From Pseudorhodoplanes sp049324435 (GTDB lineage: Bacteria; Pseudomonadota; Alphaproteobacteria; Rhizobiales; Xanthobacteraceae): a DNA stretch of 64,000 nt. This document shows positions 16,892 through 25,674 of the stretch, in pieces. Where the stretch lies: assembly GCA_049324435.1 (NCBI GenBank), contig JBMOOQ010000013.1, positions 20,644-84,643 of the forward strand. The letters are read 5' to 3'. The first letter of the stretch is position 1. Each line of letters opens with the position of its first letter. The notes below the pieces were generated by a model. That model was given only the letters and a program-made list of their open reading frames with translations, was not told where the DNA came from and ran no database searches. A program made the position numbers and the translations under genes.

Positions 16892-17635
16892 TCACCGCCA
16901 GTCGCCGACGACCGCCTGGACCAGCGTCAGCGCCGCGACCGCAGCGGTATCGGCACGCAGGATGCGCGGGCCGAGCGAAAGTCTGATGACCTTCGGATGC
17001 TTCAGCAGCATCGCGCGCTCCTCTTCGGCAAAGCCGCCTTCCGGCCCGACCAGGACCGCAAGTGGCGTACCCGGCGCAATTGCCGACAAGGCCGCAACCG
17101 GATCGCGCGTCTGTGCATCCTCATCGCAGAAGATCAAAACCCGATCGTTCGACAGCGCATCGAGTGCCTTCGCAAGCGGCATCGCATCATGGGTCTCCGC
17201 GATCGTGAGGATCCCACATTGTTCTGCCGCCTCGATCGCATTCGCCCGCATCCGCTCGATATTCACGCGCGCAGCCTGGGTGTGGCGCGTTGTCACTGGC
17301 TGCAGCCGCGACACCCCGAGTTCCACGGCTTTCTGCACCATGTAATCAAGCCGCGCGTGTTTCAGCGGCGCGAACAGGTAATGCAGGTCGCAAGCGCCGT
17401 GCTGCGGCCGCGTCTGCTCGGCGATGGCGAGCGCGACCGACTTCTTGCCTTCGCGCTGCAATGCCGCGCGCCATTCGCCATCGCGGCCGTTGAAGGCCAG
17501 AACCGGGTCTCCCGGATCGAGCCTCAGCACATTGGTCAGGTAATTGGCTTGCGCCTTGTCGAGCGAGACAGTCGTGCCCTGCCGAAGGTCGGGCGCGACA
17601 AACAGGCGCGGGGTGCGAAAATCGTAGCGGGGCAT
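16892..17635 (-). CDS. rsmE: 16S rRNA (uracil-1498-N3)-methyltransferase
   Basis: Methylates N3 of U1498 in 16S rRNA, a helix 44 position near the decoding site. The 247-residue protein has an N-terminal PUA-like domain (HYLFAPLKHARLDYMVQK begins the linker) and a C-terminal SPOUT trefoil-knot domain with VGPEGGFAEEE and LSLGPRILRADTA, the SAM-binding knot signatures. It is convergent with the MFS gene and divergent from the proline-rich secreted protein. Confidence 0.94.
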   Translation of the reverse strand: MPRYDFRTPRLFVAPDLRQGTTVSLDKAQANYLTNVLRLDPGDPVLAFNGRDGEWRAALQREGKKSVALAIAEQTRPQHGACDLHYLFAPLKHARLDYMVQKAVELGVSRLQPVTTRHTQAARVNIERMRANAIEAAEQCGILTIAETHDAMPLAKALDALSNDRVLIFCDEDAQTRDPVAALSAIAPGTPLAVLVGPEGGFAEEERAMLLKHPKVIRLSLGPRILRADTAAVAALTLVQAVVGDWR

Positions 17636-17790
17636 CGTTCACATCAAGGTCAGCGCCGGAGCGGGAAACTTTCTCATAACCGGCAAGCCTTCTATTATTC
17701 CCTGAATCGCATTTTGCCGCCGTGTCGCCTATTTTGCGGGCTTGATCACGGGGGAGCGCCCGGAAGGCCGAGGGGCCGGGAGAACCAAAA

Positions 17791-18507
17791 ATGAGGTTAG
17801 CTTCAGGTCTGTCGACCGCGCTGACGCTGGCGGCCCTCGCAGCGCCCGCGCTGGCCGCTCCGGACCATGGCCGGATGAGACTCGCACAGGCTGGTCCACC
17901 CACCTCGGGCTGGAGCACCCCTGGGGCAGCGCCGCAATCGGCTCAGCCCGGCCCGCCCAGCTCCGGATGGGGGGCACCGGCCCCGCAGGCCGCTCCGGCG
18001 TCGCCGCCCTCGTCCGGCTGGGCGTCGCCCACGGCGCCGGCAGGGCGGCCTGCGGCCTCGTTCGGCCCTGGAGGTCCCGGTGGAGCAGGCGGTTTCGGCG
18101 GTGGCCCGCAGCGCAACTGCATGGCGGAAATCCAGCCGCTGCTGACCGACGCGCAGGAAAAGGGTCAGGCTATCCAGAAGGCCGCAGCCACCAAGCAACA
18201 GCCTGTCGTCTGCCAGGCGTTCAGAAATCTGGCCACGGCCGAGGCCAAGCTCATCAAGTATTTCGACGATCACGGCAAGGAATGCGGCGTTCCGCCCGAT
18301 GCGGTGAAGGCCCGCAAAGGCAATTACGCGAAGATCGTCGAAATCCGCACCAAGGTCTGCGACACCGCTGCTGCACCCAAGCGCGCGCCGAGCCTCAGCG
18401 ATGCGCTCGGCACATCGCGGCTGCCGACCGTATCCGACGCGCCGTCCGCGGGCGGGCGGCGGAACAGCACCTTCGATACCCTCACTGGCAACCCGCTGAA
18501 CCGATGA
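17791..18507 (+). CDS. Secreted proline-rich protein with PxSGW repeats
   Basis: A 238-residue unrecognised protein. Residues 1-23 form a signal peptide (LTLAALAAPALA). The N-terminal 90 residues are Pro/Ala/Gly-rich and contain three copies of a P-P-S-S-G-W-x-x-P motif (PPTSGWSTP, PPSSGWGAP, PPSSGWASP) about 20 residues apart. The second half is a helical domain with four cysteines (NCMAE, VVCQAF, KECGVP, KVCDTA) that could form two disulphides in the periplasm. GGGAG lies 10 bases before the ATG. The stop overlaps the ubiA start (ATGA). Function unknown. Confidence 0.8.
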   Translation: MRLASGLSTALTLAALAAPALAAPDHGRMRLAQAGPPTSGWSTPGAAPQSAQPGPPSSGWGAPAPQAAPASPPSSGWASPTAPAGRPAASFGPGGPGGAGGFGGGPQRNCMAEIQPLLTDAQEKGQAIQKAAATKQQPVVCQAFRNLATAEAKLIKYFDDHGKECGVPPDAVKARKGNYAKIVEIRTKVCDTAAAPKRAPSLSDALGTSRLPTVSDAPSAGGRRNSTFDTLTGNPLNR

Positions 18508-19430
18508 CCGGGACCGCCGGGCGGGTCGCCGATTCGACCGGAAACTGGGTCGACACAGCGGCCCCCGCCTGGCTCAAGCCCTATCTGAGGCTGGCGCGGC
18601 TCGACCGCCCGATTGGCTCGTGGCTGTTGCTGATGCCGTGCTGGTGGTCGGCCGGCCTCGCCGCGATCGCCGCGGGAAAGCCCTACCCCGATCCCTGGCA
18701 CTGCCTGTTGTTCTTCATCGGCGCCTTCGCCATGCGCGGCGCCGGCTGCACCTGGAACGACATCGTCGATCGCGATCTCGACGCCAAGGTCGAGCGCACC
18801 CGTTCGCGTCCGATCCCGGCAGGTCAGGTGACGACGCGTCAGGCCCTCGTGTTTCTCGTTCTGCAGGCGCTGGCCGGGCTGATCGTGCTGCTGCAGTTCA
18901 ATCCCTTCACGATCCTCGTCGGCATCCTGTCGCTGGCCACGGTCGCAATCTATCCATTCCTCAAGCGCGTCACGCACTGGCCGCAGATCGGTCTCGGCCT
19001 TGCCTTTTCCTGGGGTGCATTGATGGGCTGGCCCGCCATATTCGGCCGGCTCGATCCGGCGGCATTCATTCTTTACGCAGGATCAATCGCCTGGGTGATC
19101 GCCTACGACACCATCTACGCGCACCAGGACCGCGAGGATGACGCGCTGATCGGCATCAAATCGACCGCGATCCTGTTCGGCGAACGCACGAAGCCGATGC
19201 TGGCGCTGTTCTTCTCGATCGCGGTCGTCCTGATTGCGATTGCAGGCTGGTTCGCGGGCGCCGGGCTGATATTTGCAACCGGACTCGCAGCCTTCGCCCT
19301 GCATCTTGGCTGGCAGGTGTGGCGGCTCGATATTTCCAATCCGGATCTCTGCCTGCGCCTGTTCAAGTCGAACCGTGACGCAGGCCTGATGCTATTCGCC
19401 GCAATGATCCTCGATGCCGCCTTGCGGTGA
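18504..19430 (+). CDS. ubiA: 4-hydroxybenzoate polyprenyltransferase
   Basis: Attaches the polyprenyl chain to 4-hydroxybenzoate at the inner membrane, the second step of ubiquinone synthesis. The 308-residue protein has about eight membrane helices. Both Asp-rich prenyl-diphosphate motifs are present: NDIVDRDLD (after the second helix) and YDTIYAHQDREDD. The start ATG at 18504 overlaps the upstream stop by four bases, so ubiA is translationally coupled to the secreted proline-rich protein. It abuts the convergent DUF6101-like gene with no gap. Confidence 0.95.
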   Translation: MTGTAGRVADSTGNWVDTAAPAWLKPYLRLARLDRPIGSWLLLMPCWWSAGLAAIAAGKPYPDPWHCLLFFIGAFAMRGAGCTWNDIVDRDLDAKVERTRSRPIPAGQVTTRQALVFLVLQALAGLIVLLQFNPFTILVGILSLATVAIYPFLKRVTHWPQIGLGLAFSWGALMGWPAIFGRLDPAAFILYAGSIAWVIAYDTIYAHQDREDDALIGIKSTAILFGERTKPMLALFFSIAVVLIAIAGWFAGAGLIFATGLAAFALHLGWQVWRLDISNPDLCLRLFKSNRDAGLMLFAAMILDAALR

Positions 19431-19997
19431 TCAGTTGCGCGCGATGATCTCGCGTTCGCCCCGACAGACCTTTTGCAGTCCGATGTGACGGCCAGGCTTG
19501 CGCCGCATCAGGATCGATGGCCTGCGTTTCCGGATCGCGGAACGGCGCCGTCTGCGTGCGACCGAATCTCCGGTCAGCAGCATGCGGCGGCCGGCGCAGA
19601 CCTGGCGCATGTCGCCGGTCGCATCGCGCAGCCACAGCGACAGCCCGAGCACGCGGCCCCAGGCACGCCACATCACCGCAGCTTCATCGGCCGGTGCCGC
19701 CTCTAGAAGCGGAACGGACAGAGCCGGATCGGCATGATCGAGAATGATGGAAGCGGCGGGACTGCCGTCCTCGGCCGGTACCAGCGTGATGCCAATGAAG
19801 GCTTCGACCGCCAGCCGGATTTTCATCCGCATCCCGCGCACTGCACGCCGCAGCACCACGCGATCGCGGTCGAGTTCGATCTGCCGCATCTGCCCATCCG
19901 CTCCGGCATCGCGTGCCGGAAATCGAACTGGCAAAGCGAAAGGGTCGAGCCGCAGCGCGCGGCCCGACCCGGCAGGCAAGGCCCCGCCGGCTTCCAT
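19431..19997 (-). CDS. DUF6101-like conserved protein
   Basis: A 188-residue protein with an N-terminal low-complexity start and a central domain of alternating strands (QIELDRDRVVLRRAVRGMRMKIRLAV). The tail is very basic (ARRRRRSAIRKRRPS). Position between ubiA and pmbA and the overall pattern fit the DUF6101 family of rhizobia as I remember it; I cannot confirm by search. Function unknown. The many arginines are consistent with nucleic-acid or acidic-surface binding, but that is speculative. Confidence 0.68.
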   Translation of the reverse strand: MEAGGALPAGSGRALRLDPFALPVRFPARDAGADGQMRQIELDRDRVVLRRAVRGMRMKIRLAVEAFIGITLVPAEDGSPAASIILDHADPALSVPLLEAAPADEAAVMWRAWGRVLGLSLWLRDATGDMRQVCAGRRMLLTGDSVARRRRRSAIRKRRPSILMRRKPGRHIGLQKVCRGEREIIARN

Positions 19998-20164
19998 TTG
20001 ACGCCTCGAATTGCTCCCCCGGACTTTTTCGTCCGTTATGCGCAGGAGCTTGCCACAATGCCGTCGGAAAGCGCTTAAAAAGCTCAGTTAATCAATGATT
20101 TCGCGCACTTCCTCGATTCGCATGATTGACGAGTTCTTTCCGCCCTGCGGCCGGATGTGCCTCG

Positions 20165-20193
20165 CCGTCTCAGCTTGTGCTTGTCAGAGACGG
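20165..20193 (+). promoter_or_regulatory. Hairpin in the leader of pmbA
   Basis: A seven-base-pair inverted repeat (CCGTCTC ... GAGACGG) with a 15-base loop lies 26 bases before the pmbA ATG. It sits in the divergent region shared with the DUF6101-like gene (19998-20218). The pmbA ATG has no strong Shine-Dalgarno, so the hairpin could influence translation. No stronger promoter motif is obvious in the gap. Confidence 0.35.
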
Positions 20194-20218
20194 ACACGGC
20201 CCCTAAATCGGACGTCTC

Positions 20219-21571
20219 ATGCAATCCCTTCTTGATCAGACTGCCCTCAGCAACCTTGCCGAAGGACTGGTCCGCGCCGCGCAAAAAGCCGGAGCGGACG
20301 CAGCCGATGCGATCGCCATTCGTTCGGTGTCGATCGGTGTCGATATCCGCGACGGCGCCGTCGAAGAATCCGAACGCTCGGAAAGCGACGATGTCGGCTT
20401 GCGGGTTTTTGTCGGCCACAAGCAGGCGGTGGTTTCGACCAACGATATTGCGCGGACCGATCTCGCGGCACTTGCCGAACGGGCGGTCGCGATGGCGCGC
20501 GTGGCACCCGACGACCGTTTTGCCGGACTTGCCGATTCCGATCGGCTCGCACGCGAACGGCCCGACCTCGATCTGATCGATCCGGACATTCCTGCCGTGG
20601 CCGAGCTCGAACGCCGCGCACGCCTTGCAGAAGAGGCGGCGCTGTCGGTCAAGGGAGTGACCAAATCCGGCGGAGCGTCCGCAGGTGCCGGCATCAGCGG
20701 CATGGTGCTGGTGACGAGCAGCGGCTTCCACGGGTCTTATCTCGCATCGCGGCAAAGCGTGTCGATGATGGCGATTGCCGGCGAAGGCACCGGCATGGAG
20801 CGCGACTATGATCATTCCTCCGCCTTGCATGGCAGCGATCTGACGGCGCCGGACGCAATCGGGCGGAGCGCCGGCGAACGCGCCGTTCGCCGGCTTAATC
20901 CGCGCAAGGTAAAGACCCGGGCCGTGCCCGTCATTTTTGATTCACGGCTGTCCAACACCCTCGTCAGCCATCTGGCGAGCGCGGCCAATGGCGCATCGAT
21001 CGCGCGCAAGGCGAGCTTCGTGAAAGACAAGCTCGGCGAGCGGCTGTTCGCCCCCGGTATCAGGATCGTTGACGACCCGCTGCGCAAGCGCGGATTGCGT
21101 TCTCACCCCTTCGATGGCGAAGGCGTCGCAGTGCAGAAAATGATTGTCGTCGATGACGGTATTCTGGCGTCTTGGTTTCTCGACACTGCAACGGCGCGCG
21201 AACTTGGGATGACGACGACCGGTCACGCCGCCCGCGGCGTTTCGGCACCGCCATCTCCGCTGCCGAGCAACCTTTATCTTGAGCCCGGCAACCTCACTCC
21301 CGAACAACTGATTGCCGAAACCGGAACCGGTTTCTACGTCACCGACCTGATCGGCATGGGCACCAACCTCGTCACCGGCGATTACAGCCGCGGCGCCGCC
21401 GGCTTCTGGATCGAGAATGGCGAAATCGCCTATCCGGTCAGCGAAGTGACCATCGCGGGCCATCTGCTCGACATGTTCCGTTCGCTCACGCCGGCGGACG
21501 ATCTGGCGTTCAAGTTCGTGACCAATGCACCGACGCTGCGCGTGGAGGGCATGACGGTTGCCGGTCAGTGA
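20219..21571 (+). CDS. pmbA: TldD/PmbA-family protease subunit (TldE)
   Basis: A 450-residue member of the PmbA/TldE family, which with TldD makes a zinc metalloprotease that processes peptides such as microcins or CcdA in E. coli. The TldE partner lacks the HExxxH zinc site carried by TldD, and no such site is visible here, as expected. Family features include GVDIRDGAVEESERSESDDVGLRVFVG near the start and a long C-terminal region with IGMGTNLVTGDYSRGAAGFW. tldD itself is not in the window. It leads the lipid A/Kdo gene block. Confidence 0.9.
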   Translation: MQSLLDQTALSNLAEGLVRAAQKAGADAADAIAIRSVSIGVDIRDGAVEESERSESDDVGLRVFVGHKQAVVSTNDIARTDLAALAERAVAMARVAPDDRFAGLADSDRLARERPDLDLIDPDIPAVAELERRARLAEEAALSVKGVTKSGGASAGAGISGMVLVTSSGFHGSYLASRQSVSMMAIAGEGTGMERDYDHSSALHGSDLTAPDAIGRSAGERAVRRLNPRKVKTRAVPVIFDSRLSNTLVSHLASAANGASIARKASFVKDKLGERLFAPGIRIVDDPLRKRGLRSHPFDGEGVAVQKMIVVDDGILASWFLDTATARELGMTTTGHAARGVSAPPSPLPSNLYLEPGNLTPEQLIAETGTGFYVTDLIGMGTNLVTGDYSRGAAGFWIENGEIAYPVSEVTIAGHLLDMFRSLTPADDLAFKFVTNAPTLRVEGMTVAGQ

Positions 21572-22364
21572 CTCAAGCCGTCGGAATGCGGCACTTGCCG
21601 AAGAGCTTGGCCTCGCCGTGCGCGAAGCCGGCCAGATCGCTCTGACCTATTTCCGCGGCACGATCAAAAGCTGGACCAAGGATCACGAATCTCCCGTCTC
21701 CGAAGCCGACATCGCGGTCGACGAGTTTTTGCGCGCACGGCTGACGCGGGATGGCTTCGGCTGGCTGTCGGAGGAAAGCCAGGATGACCGTTCGCGTCTC
21801 TCCGCAGAGCGGATTTTCATCGTCGATCCGATCGACGGCACGCGATCCTTTCTCGCCGGACGGCCGGACTGGGCGGTGGTTGCGGCTGCCGTGGAAAAAG
21901 GGCGCCCGATCGCGGCCGCGATCTATGTGCCTGCCGATGACGAACTCTACACGGCAGCGGCGGGAAAAGGCGCCACCCGCAACGGAGCCCCGATCGGAAC
22001 GACCGTGGGCAGCAGCCTGACCGGCGCCCGGATTGCCGGCCCCAAAAAAATGCTGGAACGCTTCTCGACAATCGATCCGGATATGCGTCCCGTGCCCAAG
22101 ATTCACTCGCTGGCATTGCGGCTCACGCGTGTGGCTGAGGGCCGGATCGACGCGGCTTTTGCCTCGATCAATGCGTATGATTGGGACCTTGCAGCCGCCG
22201 ATCTTTTGGTGCACGAAGCAGGCGGCGCGATGACGAATTTCGCGGGAGAAGCGCTGGTCTACAACCTGCACGATCCTGTTCACGGCGCCGTTCTCGCCGC
22301 CGGACGCGACAGACATGCAGCGATGCTGGACCTCGTGCGCAAGCGCCGCAAGGAATTCGCCTGA
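21558..22364 (+). CDS. Inositol monophosphatase-family phosphatase (CysQ-like)
   Basis: A 268-residue Mg-dependent, Li-sensitive phosphatase of the inositol monophosphatase / 3'(2'),5'-bisphosphate nucleotidase superfamily. Metal ligands are visible in the Glu pair WLSEESQDD, in DPIDGTRSFLAG and in WDLAAADLLVHEAGG. The start is a TTG at 21558: the frame has a TGA at 21552-21554 just upstream, and GGAGGG at 21544-21549 is ideally spaced. It overlaps the pmbA end by 14 bases. Its substrate (inositol phosphate, PAP or a sugar phosphate) cannot be decided, though its place in the lipid A block favours an envelope role. Confidence 0.85.
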   Translation: MPVSDSSRRNAALAEELGLAVREAGQIALTYFRGTIKSWTKDHESPVSEADIAVDEFLRARLTRDGFGWLSEESQDDRSRLSAERIFIVDPIDGTRSFLAGRPDWAVVAAAVEKGRPIAAAIYVPADDELYTAAAGKGATRNGAPIGTTVGSSLTGARIAGPKKMLERFSTIDPDMRPVPKIHSLALRLTRVAEGRIDAAFASINAYDWDLAAADLLVHEAGGAMTNFAGEALVYNLHDPVHGAVLAAGRDRHAAMLDLVRKRRKEFA

Positions 22365-22380
22365 CCCTCAGGAAATCACC

Positions 22381-22632
22381 ATGTCCGATCAGGCCCCACA
22401 AAAGCAGCTCCTTCATCTTGTTCTCGGAGGTGAACTCGCCAGGCTCGACGATGTCGAGTTCAAGGACCTCAGCAAGGTCGATATCGTGGGTGTGTATCCG
22501 AACTATGCGACCGCCTACGCCGCCTGGCGTGCCAAGGCGCAGCAGACCGTCGACAATGCTCAGATGCGGTATTTCATCGTGCACCTGCACCGGCTGCTCG
22601 ATCCCGAAATGCCCGGTCAAGCCACGCGCTGA
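22381..22632 (+). CDS. DUF4170 small protein
   Basis: An 83-residue cytoplasmic protein with a compact alpha/beta pattern (LLHLVLGGELA and VDIVGVYPNYATAYAAWRAKAQ) matching DUF4170. It lies between the phosphatase and the DUF374 acyltransferase, all on the plus strand. The same order is seen in many rhizobia as I recall it, which suggests a role in lipid A or Kdo synthesis. No catalytic motif is visible. I chose the ATG at 22381, which begins the conserved part. Confidence 0.82.
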   Translation: MSDQAPQKQLLHLVLGGELARLDDVEFKDLSKVDIVGVYPNYATAYAAWRAKAQQTVDNAQMRYFIVHLHRLLDPEMPGQATR

Positions 22633-22654
22633 CAGCCACTAGACGGGATCCGGT

Positions 22655-23368
22655 ATGCTGTCGTCACGGCGACTCGCGCGCGCACGCTGGGTTCAGAAGA
22701 CGATCGGCGTGCTGGCTGCGGAGTATCTCCGCTTCGTTAATTTGACGAGCCGTACCGTGACGGTACCGGGCGACATTTATGAGCGTGCAGGAGACGACCT
22801 GCCGGTCATCATCGCGATGTGGCACGGTCAGCATTTCATGGCTCCCTTCATCAAGAAGCCAGGCTACAAGGCCAAGACGCTTATTTCCCGGCATCGCGAT
22901 GGAGAAATGAATGCGGTGGCGGCCGAGCGGTTGGGTGTTGAGACAATCCGCGGCTCGGGCGATCATGGAACCGAATTTCATCGTAAGGGCGGCGTCAGCG
23001 CCTATTTTCAGATGTTGCAGGCGCTGTCCGAGGGGTACAACGTGGCATTGACTGCGGACGTGCCGAAAGTATCGCGGGTGGCAGGACCCGGCATCATCCG
23101 GCTGGCGCGCGATTCCGGGCGCGCGATCTACCCGGTCGCGCTGGCCTCGAGCCGCCGCAAGGTGATCGACAACTGGGATCGCAGTACCATCAATCTTCCG
23201 TTTAGCCTGATTGCGGGTGTGGTCGGCGATCCGATCCGCGTCAGCAGCGATGCGACCGACGCGGACCTCGAAGCGGCGCGTCTGGCGCTGGAGGCCGCAT
23301 TGAATGCAGCGACCGAACACGCCTACGCAATCGTAGACCGCAAGATCAAGAGTGAGCCGCGTGGCTGA
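22655..23368 (+). CDS. DUF374 lysophospholipid acyltransferase-family protein
   Basis: A 237-residue membrane-associated acyltransferase of the DUF374 group. It carries MWHGQHFMAPFI (where this branch has an HG motif in place of the common HxxxxD) and a conserved SRHRDGEMNAVAAERLG then FHRKGGVSAYFQML, ending in GPGIIRLARDSGRAIYPVA. In rhizobia, proteins of this family lie next to waaA and are suspected to add acyl chains to lipid A, though the substrate is not established by sequence. It overlaps waaA. Confidence 0.85.
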   Translation: MLSSRRLARARWVQKTIGVLAAEYLRFVNLTSRTVTVPGDIYERAGDDLPVIIAMWHGQHFMAPFIKKPGYKAKTLISRHRDGEMNAVAAERLGVETIRGSGDHGTEFHRKGGVSAYFQMLQALSEGYNVALTADVPKVSRVAGPGIIRLARDSGRAIYPVALASSRRKVIDNWDRSTINLPFSLIAGVVGDPIRVSSDATDADLEAARLALEAALNAATEHAYAIVDRKIKSEPRG

Positions 23369-24665
23369 CCGTCTGCCCATGACATTGCGCGCGTACCGCC
23401 GCGCGATGTCGGCGGCGACGCCCCTTGCCGATCTTTGGCTCAAGCGCCGCCTGCGGCGCGGCAAGGAAATCGAAGAACGGCTCGGCGAACGCCACGGCGA
23501 GTCCACGCTGGCGCGTCCGGAGGGACCGCTCGTCTGGCTGCACGGCGCCAGCGTGGGTGAGCTCATGGCGGTATTTCCGCTCATCGAGCGGCTAAGAACC
23601 CAGCATGTGCATGTACTGGTGACATCTGGAACCGTCACCTCGGCAAAGGTGGTCAGGGATCGGATGCCGGACGACGTGCTGCATCAATTCATACCGCTTG
23701 ACACGCCGCGCTTCGTCACGCGTTTTCTGCACCACTGGCGGCCGGACCTCGGATTGTTCATCGAGCAGGACCTGTGGCCGAATCTCATCGTGGCAGCGGC
23801 ACGCCGGCGTATCCCGCTGGTTCTGATCAACGGCAGGATGTCCGAACAGTCCTTCAAGGGCTGGCGCTCGCTGAAGCGGACCGCAAAGGCACTGCTCAAG
23901 AACTTCGATCTGTGCCTTGCGCAATCGGCGCTTGATGCCGAGCGCTTCTCCGAACTTGGCATGCGCGCGGTTCACGTGACCGGCAATCTCAAGCTCGACG
24001 TTCCGGCGCCGCCCGCCGATGCAACCAGGCTTGCGGAAATGCAAAACGCCGTCGCCGAACGGCAAGTGCTGGTGGCCGCATCCACCCATCCCGGAGAGGA
24101 CGACGCCATCATCGAAGCGCATCGCCGCGCCCGCAAGACGCGCCCGCGTCTGCTCACGATCATCGCGCCGCGTCATCCCGAGCGAGGGCCCGAAGTGCTC
24201 CAGCGCGCGGTCGCAGGAGGATCGCGCGCGATGCTGCGTTCGCGGGGCGTCATTCCCGACTCAAGAACGGACGTCTATGTCGCCGACACCATCGGAGAAC
24301 TCGGCCTGTGGTACCGCCTGGCACAGGTGGTGTTCATGGGTGGCTCGATCGTGGAGCATGGAGGACAGAATCCGATCGAGGCTGCGAAGCTCGCCAAGCC
24401 GATCCTCCACGGTCCGAATGTCTGGAATTTCGCCGACATCTATGCCGCGCTCGACGCATCGCGCGGCGCCGAGGAGGTCGAGAATATCGGCCATCTTGCC
24501 ATGCGGATCGGCGATTTGATGAAGGATCCCGCAAGCCGCAAGGCTGCAGGCGACGCTGCCTTCCGGACCGTGGATCGTCTTGGCGGCGCGCTGGATCGTA
24601 CCTTTGCCGATCTCGAGCCCTATCTGCTGCAATTGCGGCTCACCTATCAGGCGTCCGATGCGTGA
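23361..24665 (+). CDS. waaA: 3-deoxy-D-manno-octulosonic acid (Kdo) transferase
   Basis: Adds Kdo residues to lipid IVA from CMP-Kdo at the inner membrane (GT30). About 434 residues. Typical pieces are LVWLHGASVGELMAVFPLI, DLWPNLIVAAARRRIPLVLINGRMSE, ASTHPGEDD and GGSIVEHGGQNPIEAAKLAKPILHG. Three starts are possible: GTG at 23352, GTG at 23361 and ATG at 23379. I prefer 23361 because it yields MADRLPMTLRAYR, resembling rhizobial homologues, but no strong ribosome site decides. It overlaps the acyltransferase and lpxK genes. Confidence 0.94.
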   Translation: MADRLPMTLRAYRRAMSAATPLADLWLKRRLRRGKEIEERLGERHGESTLARPEGPLVWLHGASVGELMAVFPLIERLRTQHVHVLVTSGTVTSAKVVRDRMPDDVLHQFIPLDTPRFVTRFLHHWRPDLGLFIEQDLWPNLIVAAARRRIPLVLINGRMSEQSFKGWRSLKRTAKALLKNFDLCLAQSALDAERFSELGMRAVHVTGNLKLDVPAPPADATRLAEMQNAVAERQVLVAASTHPGEDDAIIEAHRRARKTRPRLLTIIAPRHPERGPEVLQRAVAGGSRAMLRSRGVIPDSRTDVYVADTIGELGLWYRLAQVVFMGGSIVEHGGQNPIEAAKLAKPILHGPNVWNFADIYAALDASRGAEEVENIGHLAMRIGDLMKDPASRKAAGDAAFRTVDRLGGALDRTFADLEPYLLQLRLTYQASDA

Positions 24666-25674
24666 GCCGGGCTTCTGGTGGGAGAAACCGGGCCCCGCCG
24701 CGTGGTTGCTGTTTCCGTTCGCGCTGATCTATGGGGCCATCGCCAGCTGGCGCATGCGCCGCACCGGATTTCGCGCTGGCATTCCGGTGATTTGCATCGG
24801 CAATTTTACGCTTGGCGGCACCGGCAAGACGCCGACGGCGATCGCCATTGCAAAGCTTCTCGCTGCCAAAGGCGAGACGCCATTCTTCCTGACGCGCGGC
24901 TATGGCGGCTCGCTCTGCGGACCGGTACGCGTCGACCCCGCAATGCATCGTGCATCGGATGTCGGCGACGAGCCGCTGCTGCTGGCACGCACGGCGCCGA
25001 CAATCGTATCGCGCGACCGCGCCGCCGGTGCTGCCTTCGCACAGAAGGCCGGTGCCACTGTCATCGTCATGGATGACGGATTGCAGAACCCGTCCCTGCA
25101 CAAGGATCTGTCGATCGCTGTGATCGATGCACGCCGCGGGCTTGGCAACGGCTGCGTGTTTCCGGCCGGTCCGCTGCGCGCGCCGCTGCTGGCGCAACTG
25201 GCACAGGTCCATGCCATTCTCGCCGTCGGCTCAGGCGATCTTGCCAGCCAGATCGAGACGCTTGCGCGGGGCCACGGCCTGCCGCTGCTCCGCGCACAGC
25301 TCGAACCCGCCCGCGAGGCTGTTGCCGCCATCGGATCGCGCAAGGCGCTTGCCTTTGCCGGCATCGGCGATCCGGAAAAATTCTATCGCACACTGGCGAA
25401 AGCCGGGATCGACGCAACGGCGAGGCAGAGCTTTGCCGACCATCACCGATATTCTGAAGAAGACGCCGCGAACATTCTCGCGCTCTGCAAGGAGAACGGG
25501 CTCGTTCCGGTCACCACCGAAAAGGATCTCGTTCGCCTGTCAGGGCAGGAGGGCGCGCGCGGCCAGCTCGCCGCCGCGGCCAGGGCGGTTCCGGTGACGC
25601 TGGCCGCCGACAACCCGGCGCTGCTGGCTGAATTGATTCAGACGGCGGTAAAAACCCGCCGTCAGCGCGCCTGA
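24658..25674 (+). CDS. lpxK: Tetraacyldisaccharide 4'-kinase
   Basis: Phosphorylates the 4' position of the lipid A precursor disaccharide. The 338-residue protein has a hydrophobic N-terminal anchor (WLLFPFALIYGAIASW) and Walker A GNFTLGGTGKTP (48-59). A DDGLQNPSL motif near residue 140 is the Walker-B-like feature of the family. The ATG at 24658 overlaps the waaA stop by eight bases. Its 3' end overlaps the convergent DUF2093 gene by 13 bases. Confidence 0.95.
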   Translation: MREPGFWWEKPGPAAWLLFPFALIYGAIASWRMRRTGFRAGIPVICIGNFTLGGTGKTPTAIAIAKLLAAKGETPFFLTRGYGGSLCGPVRVDPAMHRASDVGDEPLLLARTAPTIVSRDRAAGAAFAQKAGATVIVMDDGLQNPSLHKDLSIAVIDARRGLGNGCVFPAGPLRAPLLAQLAQVHAILAVGSGDLASQIETLARGHGLPLLRAQLEPAREAVAAIGSRKALAFAGIGDPEKFYRTLAKAGIDATARQSFADHHRYSEEDAANILALCKENGLVPVTTEKDLVRLSGQEGARGQLAAAARAVPVTLAADNPALLAELIQTAVKTRRQRA

